Shown here: one piece after another, positions 11,030 to 20,829 of the stretch
Layout of the letters: every line of letters begins with the position of its first letter
Position numbering within the stretch: position 1 is the first letter of the stretch
Origin: Phytophthora sp. 'mugwort'
Taxonomy: Eukaryota; Oomycota; Peronosporomycetes; Peronosporales; Peronosporaceae
Direction: 5' to 3'
Assembly: GCA_033558025.1 (NCBI GenBank)
Contig: JAUCEF010000004.1
Span: forward strand, 3,286,001 to 3,350,000
DNA length: 64,000 nucleotides
Program-made: the position numbers and the translations under genes
Notes under the pieces: model-generated
Databases searched by the model: none
What the model saw: the letters and a program-made list of their open reading frames with translations, nothing else
What the model was told of the DNA's origin: nothing

Positions 11030-14000
11030 ATCGATGGGATGTTATTGCGCTATTCGTGAGATTGGACTAACACGCATTATGATGCCGTTGACGCTCTCAA
11101 ACCACAGTATGTACACCCAAAGCTGGTGTTGCAGGTTCTTCAAGCCTGAAGAAGTTATTTGGGACCAACCACCATTGATGATGGTTCCAAACTCGACCTG
11201 CATCGTGCCATCGGCTACGAATACGTAAATGGTTACAATCCGGTTGTCATGTCCACACTAAAGTGCAACCATTACGCGCAATTTGTATTCAGCGGATCAA
11301 AAGACACGGCAGCCTACGTCGCCAAGTACTGCTTCAAAAATCAAAATCCTGTGGAAAATCAAACTGCACTATCATTGGCAGCGTTCGCTAAGGCGGTCAA
11401 AAAGGCTGACACGCTACCACCAGAATCTATTCCAATGGAGTGTGGATACAGAGTATTGGGATCGATGCTGTACTCCGCCAAGAAATCGCTGCTACGATGG
11501 CTGCGCTCTACATTTTGAACGAAACCCCTTTTTGGTTTTCTCATGAGTTTTTTTTGCATGTCAACTTGAAGTACCAGCTCCAGAAACCAACTGAGTCAGT
11601 TGAGATAACCGTATCCCAGCAAAATCCTCAATCAAGTGTGTCAAGTGTTTTCGCAGGCAATCGGCTGGATAGATACTGGAAACGGCATGAGGCACTGGAA
11701 AACATTTCGTTTTTGAGATCTGCGTGAGTTTGAATACTCTGGTAAAAAAAAACAATATGGCTTCTAACACGGCGCGGTTCCAGCCAGTATCGTACTCTAG
11801 CCTCAGCTCCTCAAAGCGTTTGGTTCTATGTGGAGAAGAGATTCCCGATATAACAACGCATCTGGACAAGGACCGAAGTGACTACTATTGCACAGCGCTT
11901 GTGGCGTTGTTTAAATTGCATCGAAAATTGACGCTCTTGTTGGAAAACCAAAGCCCTCTTGCGGGCTATTAGGCGTTCATACAAGCCGGGGATGCCGAAC
12001 GTGTAACATTGTTAAAACAATTCGAGGCGCAGTGGCTTGACTATTATAGAGCTCAACGGAATAGTAATGGAGAAGACGAATCACCGGAGGAGGAATTAGT
12101 GAGAACGAGGGCGCCTAGTACTTCATCGTGGGTACCTGACAACGATTCTGTCGGTGATACGCGATATGATGATGATGATGATCCGTTAACACCTGACGAC
12201 TTTCTCGATGAGTCCAGCGTCGCATTGCCAGATACATCAACCGTTAATAAGCTATCCAAGGATGCTATAGCCACCGTGACGGGAGTAAAAAAACGTTGTC
12301 GAGGCATTACTTGCAGTATCAAAGGAGTACCAGGCAGCTCGGTGCATGTTACTACCTGAAGAATTTATCATAATCATATTCATCTCAGGTTCTCAAAACA
12401 TTCGATGAAGATGCTCCGTTTGGGACCCGAGAATTTATTGACACATTCGCTACTACACGAACTCGCTTAGGGCATCTAAACGAATGCTATGGCCCTGCTC
12501 CGTATCAATCATCGCCTCAGTAACCACGATGGACCCCAGATACGTTACCGTCATCTTCAACAGTTGCGATGGTATCTGAGGCATTCAAGCTTAATTTTTG
12601 GCAGCACATTATCGTCGAAGTGAGTGCTCGGCACCTTCTACATGCTTACGCTACAGATATTGAAGACGCTGTAGGTGAGAGCTCTTTCTCACTGCAGGAT
12701 AATGCCGCCCTCTACGGCATCAAACCCCAGCTGATTGCTTATCTTGAAGAACAATCAGGCACCGGGCAGTCCACTGTTGTCGAAGCACTTCTGGCCATGG
12801 CTCGAACATGGGGGCGTGAAGGCAGTGTTAAAACGTTAGCGTTCACAGGTGCTGCATCCATAAACATTCATCGAAAAAACAATGCACAGTGCCCGAAACC
12901 TCCAGCTCAATGGGTCCGACCCGAATTCTGCTGTGAAATTAAGGCCCAGTTGAGGTGGGTCGTGCTGGTAATAATTGATGAAATTTCTATTACCCATCAA
13001 ACCCTCCTTGTGGCACTGGTAGTGTATCTCGTTCGATGTCGAAAAGTTCCCAGCACTTCATGGGGGTAAGCATGTATTGGTTATTGGCGATTTTCTTCAG
13101 CTCCCACCACCGGGAGGAGTTCCATATGTTAGTCGTGATTCATATTTGAATAATCACTGAGGTCCGATAACTTATCAATATTTCGTCCTGAATTCTTAGG
13201 CTACGAGGTTCCTTCCAGTTCTGCTAATCGATTGTGTCATGCTGATTACGTTCTTTATTCCGCTATCAATCTTGTCGTATTTTTAACGAAAAACATGCGA
13301 GCGAGACTAGACCCAGTGTACGCTGGTATTCTGGATAATCTCCGCTGAGGTCGCGTTTCGGACGAGCGCCTTGAATTGCTTAACTCTCTTGTATAGCCTT
13401 TAAATCAAGTCAAGCTGCCGCCGACACGGATACAGACCAGCGGCAGCGATACATTTTAGCACCCTATTGTGGTTTCTACGAACAAGCTTCGGTGTGCAAT
13501 AAACCATATGATGATTTTCAAGGTTGGCCAAATTCGGAAGGTGATAGTGTATGAGAGCATGGCATCGACCTCATCACGTTCCAAACGACAGTTAGCAACC
13601 TCTCTAATGCGACGGACGATATCACAAATCGTGTACCGATGAAGTTGCTGTTTTATATTGTCATGCCTGTAATGGCTACGCCTAAACACCCAGCGCTTCT
13701 CGAAGCTGACACTATTGCCAACGGTGTAATCGGTACCATATTGGGAATCCATCCTCCCCCAGATCAACTTGAGTGCATTCAGTAATTCTGGATGCTGCAG
13801 CATCCAGAATTATTACTTATTAAGCTTCATGGCTGTCACAAAACGCTACTCACTGGTTTTCATGAGGGCGTCATCGGGTTACCGCCGCTGCACGCGTGCT
13901 AGCAGCTAAAAAGGATCCCGAACCTAACTCAAGCGTCTGTCACCGTAGATCAATTTGCGGTGGTGCCTGCTTTTGCATGCACGACGGAAAATTACAAGGG

Positions 14001-14273
14001 CAAACCTGCCATGACGGAGTTGTCGTCACGCGGCTGGACCGGCGTACAGGGTCCCCGAAACAAACTCTGTATGCTGCTTTATCAAGGGCAACAAGCTTGG
14101 TCGGCCTCACAATAACGGAGAGAATCACAAGACGATATTTATTGAACTTCCAGGGAAGTGAAGAGACAGTGAACGAGATGCTGCGCCTTATCCAGCAGGT
14201 TGTATTACTTCCTTACGTATCTGCAGGCGAAGCCGCTGAATTTGATCGGCAGAAAGCAAAGCGGCACCCCTAG
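11030..14273 (+). mobile_element. Helitron central region and Pif1-type helicase, degenerate
   Basis: Frame pieces read LHRAIGYEYVNGYNPVVMST, LKCNHYAQFVF and YVAKYCFKNQNPVEN, the region after the HUH domain of RepHel proteins (N-x-CNHD-x-QF and Y-x-YVTKY-like). NSQEIAATMAALYIL and TPFWFSHEFF follow. From 12.57 kb comes a Pif1 helicase: a degenerate Walker A (SGTGQST for GTGKS, Lys lost), VLVIIDEIS (Walker B), GDFLQLPPPGGVPYV (motif III), ANGVIGTILG and, at 13.90-14.27 kb, TLYAALSRATSLVGLTI (motif VI). Several stops and frame changes are present. The HUH nuclease domain expected before this point is missing. Terminal hairpin and CTRR end were not identified. Two open pieces (12569-13069 and 13896-14273) survive but are not expected to encode a working protein. 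Confidence 0.75.
13783..13812. repeat. Perfect 30-bp palindrome inside the Helitron helicase
   Basis: Each 15-base half (taattctggatgctg) is the exact reverse complement of the other, with no loop. It sits where the helicase frame breaks, between the motif reading NGVIGTILG and the C-terminal motif VI part. The sequence before it ends in LECIQ and a stop. Confidence 0.9.
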
Positions 14274-14399
14274 ATGAGACGCGTAGATAAACGCTTCGCG
14301 ACGAATAAAAAGTGTATTTACGTTGTTACAAAGCCCTCCCAATTATGGTCCTTTTAAATATATCGCTTTGTGCGATTAATCTCACATTTTTCGTTGAAG

Positions 14400-14465
14400 C
14401 TCTGAACAACCTGTGGTGGTGTCGGGACTACACTCTGAACAACCCGTGGCGGTGTCGGGACTGCA
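14400..14465. repeat. Two tandem copies of a 33-bp unit
   Basis: Copy 1 (14400-14432) and copy 2 (14433-14465) both begin ctctgaacaacc and contain ggtgtcgggact. They differ at three positions, all transitions. The unit is a multiple of three and is open on the plus strand, encoding a repeated SGLHSEQP-VAVSGLH-like peptide. Confidence 0.85.
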
Positions 14466-15048
14466 CGGTGTTATGGTGAAGCGCAGACACGACATGGATT
14501 GGGCTGTCACCAGCAAGTATGCAAAAATGGGTGAGAAGGGAACCAAGCAGCGACAAACATTCAAGGGGGTACGACAGAGTAGCAGGGCGTCGGAGTCTTC
14601 AACACGGCGGTCCGACCAAGAAACAGGTGCAATAGTCGCAGGTGCAGATACAGTCATTGTAGCTGTCACGGCAGCGTTACCAGTCCTTACGAAGGTGGAA
14701 GTAAAAGAAGCGTGCGAAGCACTGTGACTCAAACAACACAGGGACAAGCTAGGCAGAAGGCAGTACGGAAGGCGATTGGTGTCAGAGCCACACCGGCTTT
14801 CTGATTCACAGAAACTCATGTTGGTACAACATAAATAGCTACAAGACCGCCCGAAACGCGGAGAGGCCAGTTTGACTATCTCCGTATGTCGAAAAGCTGC
14901 CATTTCACTTCGTTCAAGGGTCATCCGCAGTTGCTAGCAGCCGTGAAGATCGATATTGTTGATGCGTTGAAGGAAGCGCTAATGGAGTAGCGCGAAGTCG
15001 AAGCTGGCAGGCATGTAAGGACGCCAGCGGAATAGGAGGAGGGGTTAG

Positions 15049-15432
15049 CTCAAGCTCAAGTTCCAGCAAGAGCAAGTTGCGAGACTGGAGAGGCAAGTGA
15101 TGAAGCTGGAGCGGGAGCTGACAAAGGCGAAAATAATTATCACCGACGTTCGCCCGCAGTTGGAGTACGTGGGAATGGTGAATTAGAGGTCGCCCTCTAT
15201 TTCAGAAAGCTATGGCAAATCTATTTCTCCAATGAACCCTGACATTTCCGAGCAGCAGTTAGACATGTTTTGGAAGCGTTTGTTGAAGCAGGACTCGGCA
15301 CTGAAGCGCAAGGAAGCGGATATGTCTGCATTATTCAACGATATTTCGCACCTAGAGAAGTGACTATCCGACAAGCAAGCTGCACTGAGCAAACAAACAC
15401 AGGAGCAAGGCGACGATCGCCAATGATGCATG
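15049..15432 (+). pseudogene. Remnant of a coiled-coil protein with in-frame stops
   Basis: A single plus frame reads ARLERQVMKLERELTKAK, then a stop near 15184, then NPDISEQQLDMFWKRLLKQD and KRKEADMSALFNDISHLEK, a stop, and LSDKQAALSKQTQEQGDD. The amphipathic charged pattern and conserved frame across stops look like decayed coding sequence, not chance. There is no identifiable family. It could be part of a transposon ORF, since it follows the Helitron. No start or intact end can be assigned. Confidence 0.45.
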
Positions 15433-15795
15433 GGCATACCGGCGGCCTGCAATTTTAAAAGAGATGAGCCGGCTCGTTCTAACACTCAAGGAACAATATA
15501 TTGTAAAACGGATACTGGCAAAATGCGAACCGCGACTAAACTAAGTAGCGAGCTGAACGCGAGGAAAGCTGCACATGTATCACTAAAGCAAAGCGCTTCG
15601 CAGTGAGATCAAGCACTCGGGCCAAAACTGGTGCTCGCTATTTTGCGAATGTATTTTGACATTAAGCAGCTTACTAAGCTGTATGCGCTCCCAACAAAAC
15701 ATGGTACGCTAACACAAAATTTTGCTTCGGGTATACGGACCTAATCGATGGTCGACGTTAACGTTGGTTGGCGGTGCATCTAGTACGAAGAAGCA

Positions 15796-15854
15796 AATTG
15801 GATGCATTCCCCGAAGGACGACACAACGTCGTCCTTCGGGGAATGCATCCAATT
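15796..15854. repeat. Perfect inverted repeat: 27-bp arms, 5-base loop
   Basis: The left arm 15796-15822 (begins aattggatgcattcccc) and right arm 15828-15854 are exact reverse complements with loop acaac. Complementarity stops at the next base on either side. Perfect arms in otherwise decayed DNA imply a recent origin. No coding sense crosses it. Confidence 0.95.
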
Positions 15855-17139
15855 AGATGAAGTCGAAAGTGTGGAGCTCCTAGACAATATCGAAATGTTT
15901 TCGTCGATCCGAAATCGTTTATGGCTTGAGCTGGAACCGATGGTGATATGATTGAGCACAAGATATTTCCAGTCACTTTGCCAAACGATTCGAGCTTAGA
16001 ATGTAGACCCAAACAAAACATGACGCGTATTCTCACCTAGATTAATAACAGCCAGTAGCACTCTGAAATGCTGAAGTCCTTGCAACAGCCTGCTTTTGAA
16101 AGCTGAAAGACCTCGTGCGCGGAAACGCTCGCCTAGAGACTCGAGACGCGCTACTGTTCAATTTTTCCAGACTACATGAAATGTTTCATCGCGTTAAATT
16201 AGCAATAACGCCACCTATGGTACGATATCTTCAACTTGACAAAATCAAAATTCAATTCCAAATATGACAGCTACCTTCCGAGGTTACGTTTGGACACGAG
16301 GAAACTGCGACGTAGCTCGGTATTTGTCTTGTGACGAGGAACCAACGCCAAGGACAGCGCGCTCGAAGTTTACGAAAGGATAAACCAAACAATGCGCGCG
16401 GCTTTCTCGTTATAAAGACGATACGGGTGTTGCTGCGCGTTCCAAAAATTCGCCAGCAATTCGACGGCGATCCAGTCCGTGACCGCTATGTGTGCTAGGG
16501 CTCTACACGAGTGTATCCATTTTCGTCTATACTTTGAGCTACACGGTCACGTTGTACGCACTCCGGTGTACCCATGTCGTTGAGACGCACCACGTCGCTA
16601 ACCGGTTGACGTTACGGATGGAGTAGGCAGTGGACATGGACACTATCCTCGCCCTCTTCACATTATTCTGCTGAAAGACGTATCTAAGTGTTCCACCTAC
16701 GGCAATGTGAACGTACCGTTTCAAGCGTTAACGCTCCCACGCCAAGCTCCTGAGACGTACCACGTAGAAGTTCCGCCGATGGCCCCACCCAGAGGCGACC
16801 ATGCTGACCCAGTCACCTATAAATCCTAAATACGAATGTACAAATAACAACCAGTATTTCTTTCCCAGACCTGTCGGTTTGGGTGCATTCGTGACCAGCA
16901 CACGAGTACGAAACGAAAAGTTCAGCACTTCCGACCAGCATTTCCACGCTTTATGCCACGAGAGCATGGTACAAACTACCGTTGATGTTGGAAGATAAAA
17001 AAGCATCGGGGGGACAGACTCAAGGACCAGATGAAATTCCGAAGCTGAGGTGTCCTTACGTGCACACAACCTATTCGATGTGCTAAACGCAGTTTGCCAT
17101 TAGCGCTTTTCGTCCCAAGTACTCAAGACTCCCAACTCC

Positions 17140-17652
17140 ATGATCGACCCGACGATACTGGCCAGGACCCTCGTAGCGCTGCGAGCTGTACAGTTTCTCT
17201 GTTGTCTGTTGGGTTTGTCTTTCGTGGCAGCGGGCGGAATCACTTTTCACTCGTCGAATTTGGTCTTACTCATAAACTACACGGGTATGCTGTACACATT
17301 ATGGTACGTCGTCGCAGTCGAGGTCTTTCACTGCTGCGCCCGCTTGTCGACGTGCGTCGAGCAGGGTATTGATGCCGCGCTGGCGTTCCTACTGCTTATC
17401 AGCGGCATTTGTCTCGCTGCATCCGACTACGTCAACTTTTGCGACCTGCTCTGGCACTGCCACAACCTTCAGACTGCAGTCGCCTTCACCTTTATCGGGA
17501 TTTTCTCCTTCTCGACGTCCGTGACAGTGTCAATCCTGACCACAAACAAGACGACGTCCGGTCCAAGTGAAGTTCCACGGCAGTATCACTTGGAGGTGAT
17601 ACCCACGGACGCATTGTCCCCAATCGAAGGCATTTACTCTCCGTGTAACTAA
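17140..17652 (+). CDS. Four-TM membrane protein, array member 1 (unknown family)
   Basis: This is a 170-residue protein from an ATG with no intron. I see four hydrophobic segments at about residues 10-32, 40-63, 77-96 and 112-132, leaving a short N-terminus and a 38-residue C-tail that would be cytosolic. The loop between TM3 and TM4 has two Cys (101 and 107) and the pattern SDYV-x-FC...C-x-NLQTAV, which the other array members share (SD, two Cys, then an FTF/SF-rich TM4). The tail ends TDALSPIEGIYSPCN, resembling the S-P-rich motif of the two single-TM neighbours. The topology resembles MARVEL-type tetraspans, but I see no diagnostic MARVEL residues and assign no function. It is the most divergent of the four four-TM proteins. 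Confidence 0.75.
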   Translation: MIDPTILARTLVALRAVQFLCCLLGLSFVAAGGITFHSSNLVLLINYTGMLYTLWYVVAVEVFHCCARLSTCVEQGIDAALAFLLLISGICLAASDYVNFCDLLWHCHNLQTAVAFTFIGIFSFSTSVTVSILTTNKTTSGPSEVPRQYHLEVIPTDALSPIEGIYSPCN

Positions 17653-17966
17653 TACTCACTCAACATATTACTCTTTTTCCATCCGCTTACAACTTCCCGC
17701 CTGATTCTTTACAGCCAATAGAGGCACCAACGCTAAAGAACGACCTTAATCTGACCCCATAGAGCACGAAATGCTTGAGGTTTTCAGGCCGTCGACTCTT
17801 TCTTGTATGTTCAGCGTGAGCATCCTGTACGGATGGAGCCACGCGCTGGGTTCATGAACGCCGGACTTAGACGTGTTGGTGGTGACTTCTGTAGCTTCTT
17901 GACGCACCTGTCACCGCTATCTTCATTCCGATTTTCAGGTCCTTGCGGTCAAGTGACACCAGACAA
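17653..17966 (+). other. Intergenic gap in the array
   Basis: There is no recognisable gene. An open frame at 17803-18012 overlaps the next gene in another frame and has no hydrophobic segment typical of the array. The gap presumably holds the 3' end of the first gene and the promoter of the second. Confidence 0.5.
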
Positions 17967-18374
17967 ATGTCCTTCGAACTGGTTCTCGCTATTGTCATTC
18001 CGATCGTGTTGAGCCTCGTGGTGCTCGCTCTGATGTTCAAGTTCTTGCTCAGTAATCGACGGGAAGACGAGAAGACACGAGAATGCATTGAACTCGAAGG
18101 TGGTAGTGTGCTCTGGCCGGAACCGTACCGTATGACGTGGCCGACGGCCGAGTCTGAAGGATATTCCTCATTCAATGAGACGCCGACAGCCAATCTTCGA
18201 GTGAACGAGCGTCCGCCACAGTCCCCAAGAGTCATGACAAGTCTCGTCTCGCCGATCTCAATTGGATGCAGTCCGCCCAGACCAGCAATACGAGGCCAAG
18301 ATCGACTATCGCACCCTCCTGTGGTGATCCCGGACACCTTGTTAACGGTACAGCCGTTCGGGCGTTTAGTTTGA
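17967..18374 (+). CDS. Single-TM protein with Pro/Ser-rich tail, array member 2
   Basis: The first ATG of this frame (MSFELVLAIV) gives 135 residues; the frame is open a little further upstream but without an ATG. One strong membrane segment spans about residues 4-28, followed by a basic stop-transfer stretch (SNRREDEKTR), so the tail should be cytosolic. Residues about 88-110 read SPRVMTSLVSP and GCSPP, closely repeated in the protein encoded at 18740 (15 of 21 positions identical across the motif). No signal-peptide cleavage site is obvious. It sits between four-TM genes on the same strand, which suggests a shared role or regulation. I know of no named family. Confidence 0.68.
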   Translation: MSFELVLAIVIPIVLSLVVLALMFKFLLSNRREDEKTRECIELEGGSVLWPEPYRMTWPTAESEGYSSFNETPTANLRVNERPPQSPRVMTSLVSPISIGCSPPRPAIRGQDRLSHPPVVIPDTLLTVQPFGRLV

Positions 18375-18739
18375 CGACACGCTACGGTAATAATAAAACC
18401 TCTCGTCAATAATATGTACACTGCCAACGAAGCACTGTTGACGCAAATATCATGTACGGTACTGTGCTACTGAGGTTCTACGGGAAAGGCCGCAGCAATT
18501 CCTGAGAGAACATGCACTTGTAGTGCTTAAGAGCCTAGATAAAGTGTTCACTGTCCTGGTACGTCCAGAATTGAGCAACCCAGAGCAAGCCACAGCATGG
18601 ATAGTCGTACATCACTGTACCACGTTTCAAAAGGCTCAGTACACTGTACTGAGCAGGAACTTACCTGAAGCCTTTTATCGAAGGCATTCAACTGCTAAGT
18701 CACATTTCATTTAGCCGTGTAGTGACCAAGTGAATAACA
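18375..18739. other. Intergenic gap with a 21-bp palindrome
   Basis: No gene is recognised. A short plus frame (18523-18714) shows no hydrophobic or array-like character. The palindrome at 18634-18654 is listed separately; otherwise only promoter and terminator function can be presumed. Confidence 0.5.
18634..18654. repeat. 21-bp palindrome between array members 2 and 3
   Basis: The arms gctcagtaca and tgtactgagc are exact reverse complements around a single central c. It lies about 86 bases upstream of the ATG at 18740, so it could be an operator-like protein site or chance; there is no second copy in the array that I can see. Confidence 0.8.
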
Positions 18740-19147
18740 ATGGTTCCATTCGACGTGATCCTCCCATGTGCAGTGGTAACAATACTATTCTCACTAGCAA
18801 TCAAGTTTTACCCAAGACTGCTCCCTCAACCCCGTACAGTCGTCAGCCAGCCTCCTATCCCAACTACGGTAGTCGAGATCACTAATCTCGCGTCTGTGAG
18901 TACTATCACCGATTATCCCACATCGTACCATCTTGCAAGACCCACGCCAGTCTCCAAGACGTCAGCACTATCACCAGTTCGTGAGGAACCAGGGAAATCT
19001 CAAGCAAGTTCGTCCAGTAGCGTCCAATTCAGCACTTCAATGCCCCAATCCCCCGTCGTACTGACCAGCCTCGTGTCCCCCTTTGACGGCGTCTGTTCGC
19101 CTCCTCCAATGCTGTTAACTCCACTTCCACCCGTTGGATTAATCTGA
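18740..19147 (+). CDS. Single-TM protein with Pro/Ser-rich tail, array member 3
   Basis: This is a 135-residue protein starting MVPFDVILPC, with one membrane segment (about residues 4-24) ending at KFYPRLLPQPR. The rest is a low-complexity Ser/Thr/Pro tail. Near the C-terminus it carries SPVVLTSLVSP and GVCSPPP, the same motif as in the protein at 17967, although the rest of the tails hardly align. That pattern suggests selection on the motif, possibly as a docking or phosphorylation site (several S/T-P pairs). It shares length, topology and strand with array member 2, so the two are probable paralogues. No known family is recognised. Confidence 0.68.
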   Translation: MVPFDVILPCAVVTILFSLAIKFYPRLLPQPRTVVSQPPIPTTVVEITNLASVSTITDYPTSYHLARPTPVSKTSALSPVREEPGKSQASSSSSVQFSTSMPQSPVVLTSLVSPFDGVCSPPPMLLTPLPPVGLI

Positions 19148-19309
19148 AAAAGATCGCGACTTGAACTGATTCCAGTGCCAACTACTTCCCGTTAAATTCT
19201 TGTCTCTTATGACCTCGTCCCAAATCCTCAAAACGTTTTTTTTGAGTTTCTTGTCCATTCTTGAAAACGCCACAGAAGACCCAAGGAAAAAAAGCAAGCA
19301 AAAAAAACA

Positions 19310-19900
19310 ATGGCACGTGGAAATAAGATGCGTTGGTCGCGGGTTCTGCTTCGGTTCTTGAATTTCGCTTTAAGTCTCGTGGCGCTTGCAACTTTGTCAC
19401 GAGCTTTTGTGGGGACGTCGTATTATGGCTACTCGAGTATGTTGGGCAGTAGAGCAGCCACGTATACGACACTGGTGACGTACACGGGTATGCTTGTGGG
19501 GCTTTTCTTCTTGCTGTTTATGGAGCTTCTGCGATTCTTCCCACGTCCAGCGCCGCGTCTCACCGAACAGCTCATCGACCTTATCTTAGCTGCCATGCTC
19601 GTGGTTGCTGGAATTGTGCTGGTTATATCCGACTATGTGTCGAATTGCTCGGTATATGGCTACATGCTGCGTTGCAACCAGTTGAAGACTGCTGTGGTCT
19701 TCACCTTCCTCGCGTCGTTGTCGTATTTCGTGACGTTTTTGCTTGATTGTTGCGAAAGTTTCATGGGTTCACGTAACCATAATGGAGACCACATTGATTC
19801 GGAGAATGAGGCGGGTCACGGTCATCCAAGCGCTGGATATCACGCCGAATCCACCCCTACGGGAGCTTCGACACCTATAGACGCGTCCAACCGCGTCTAA
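19310..19900 (+). CDS. Four-TM membrane protein, array member 4
   Basis: This is a 196-residue intronless gene starting MARGNKMRWSRVLLRFLNFA. Four hydrophobic segments lie at about residues 14-34, 52-74, 89-109 and 124-147. The TM3-TM4 loop has SDYV-SNCSVYGYMLRC-NQLKTAV, with paired Cys at 113 and 122. The C-tail (about 49 residues) is acidic and ends STPTGASTPIDASNRV, similar to the 'P-x-AG-x-TPV' endings of members 5 and 6. A poly-A-rich stretch lies just upstream of the ATG. The protein probably sits in the plasma or an internal membrane. A tetraspan-like adaptor is possible, but function is unknown. Confidence 0.78.
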   Translation: MARGNKMRWSRVLLRFLNFALSLVALATLSRAFVGTSYYGYSSMLGSRAATYTTLVTYTGMLVGLFFLLFMELLRFFPRPAPRLTEQLIDLILAAMLVVAGIVLVISDYVSNCSVYGYMLRCNQLKTAVVFTFLASLSYFVTFLLDCCESFMGSRNHNGDHIDSENEAGHGHPSAGYHAESTPTGASTPIDASNRV

Positions 19901-20098
19901 ATCAAGTAACCACAAGCTTACGGATGGGAAAACAGGGAGATGGAGAAGTGTTTGACAATTTTGCTTTGGAATATAAGAAAGCTTTTCCCAATACTGTATC
20001 TTATTGTTGGATATTTTTTGTTTTGCCAATTTGCCAGGTCCCAGAAGTGAGAAAACTCACGCCTAGACAAACACACAAGAAAAGAACGAAAGAGTGTC

Positions 20099-20692
20099 AT
20101 GAACCATTTGTGCCTCTTGTGGATCCGCTTGGTGTTACGCTTCATCCCGTTTTGCAGTTCGCTGGCTGCTTATGTGGCAATGCAAACGGCCAGCGTCACA
20201 TACCAACGTACAAGCAGAAACCGCGCCGTCGCTGTCGTCGTGAGCAGTGGAGTGGTCAATTTCGCCATGGTCGTCAACTTTCTGGCCTTCGTGTACGCGT
20301 TCGTCTTCCTCATTTTCATCGAGTGGCTCCGCGTGTGCAATCGACCGCTCCACAAGTGCGAAAAAGTGCTGGATATCGCGGCAGTTGTGGCTCTCACAGT
20401 ATCGACCTTGATCCTCTTGCTGTCGGACATTGTGCTGCATTGTCACAGTAGCTACGGGAGATTCTTGCGTTGTGGCCACTTGTACTTTGCGATCACCTTG
20501 TCGTTCCTGTCTGCGTTTGCGTTCTTGTGCGTCGCGTCGCTGGGTGTGTGTGTTCAAGATGGAGGAAGCCACAGTACTGACGAGGAAGAAGACGATGATT
20601 CGGAGTCGGAAGCTTCCTATGTTGACGAGGCTCCGTCTGCTGGAATAACGCCTGTTGTCACGACTCGAACTCACTTCCAGCACCAAAACTAG
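20099..20692 (+). CDS. Four-TM membrane protein, array member 5
   Basis: This is a 197-residue protein with a short N-terminus (MNHLCLLWIR) and TM segments at about 8-30, 54-78, 90-112 and 127-152. The TM1 region FCSSLAAYVAMQTASVTYQ is nearly the same as in member 6, showing recent duplication. The TM3-TM4 loop reads SDIVLHCHSSYGRFLRC, with Cys at 115 and 125 positioned to form a disulfide. The C-tail is strongly acidic (STDEEEDDDSESEAS) and ends PSAGITPVVTTRTHFQ. Family and function are unknown; MARVEL- or claudin-like topology is the nearest structural analogy. Confidence 0.8.
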   Translation: MNHLCLLWIRLVLRFIPFCSSLAAYVAMQTASVTYQRTSRNRAVAVVVSSGVVNFAMVVNFLAFVYAFVFLIFIEWLRVCNRPLHKCEKVLDIAAVVALTVSTLILLLSDIVLHCHSSYGRFLRCGHLYFAITLSFLSAFAFLCVASLGVCVQDGGSHSTDEEEDDDSESEASYVDEAPSAGITPVVTTRTHFQHQN

Positions 20693-20829
20693 GATTTTTC
20701 TCGTTAGTTTGAAACAGATTTAACGAAAACATGAAGAATTTTCTCACCTTTCGCCGCTAGAGACCACACAGTTAACACCGCAGGTCACAAAGTGTTAACG
20801 GCCCAGCGTCACAGTCAATTGGCCACCAA

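Larger units (their letters stand above)
14274..17139. other. Degenerate region with no intact gene
   Basis: Beyond the Helitron helicase there are only short broken frames. A plus frame at 14473-14727 encodes a basic peptide (VKRRHDMDWAVTSKYAKMGE) of unknown origin. The part after 15.6 kb shows no consistent frame. The perfect hairpin, 33-bp repeat and coiled-coil remnant in it are listed separately. I infer remains of further transposons. Confidence 0.5.

Noticed and set aside
13456..13803. 115-codon minus-strand frame
   Set aside because: The plus strand in the same place encodes Pif1 helicase sequence (NGVIGTILG block), so the minus frame is a shadow.
20135..20686. 183-codon minus-strand frame across array member 5
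   Set aside because: It lies wholly opposite a convincing four-TM gene and reads as low-complexity charged sequence.
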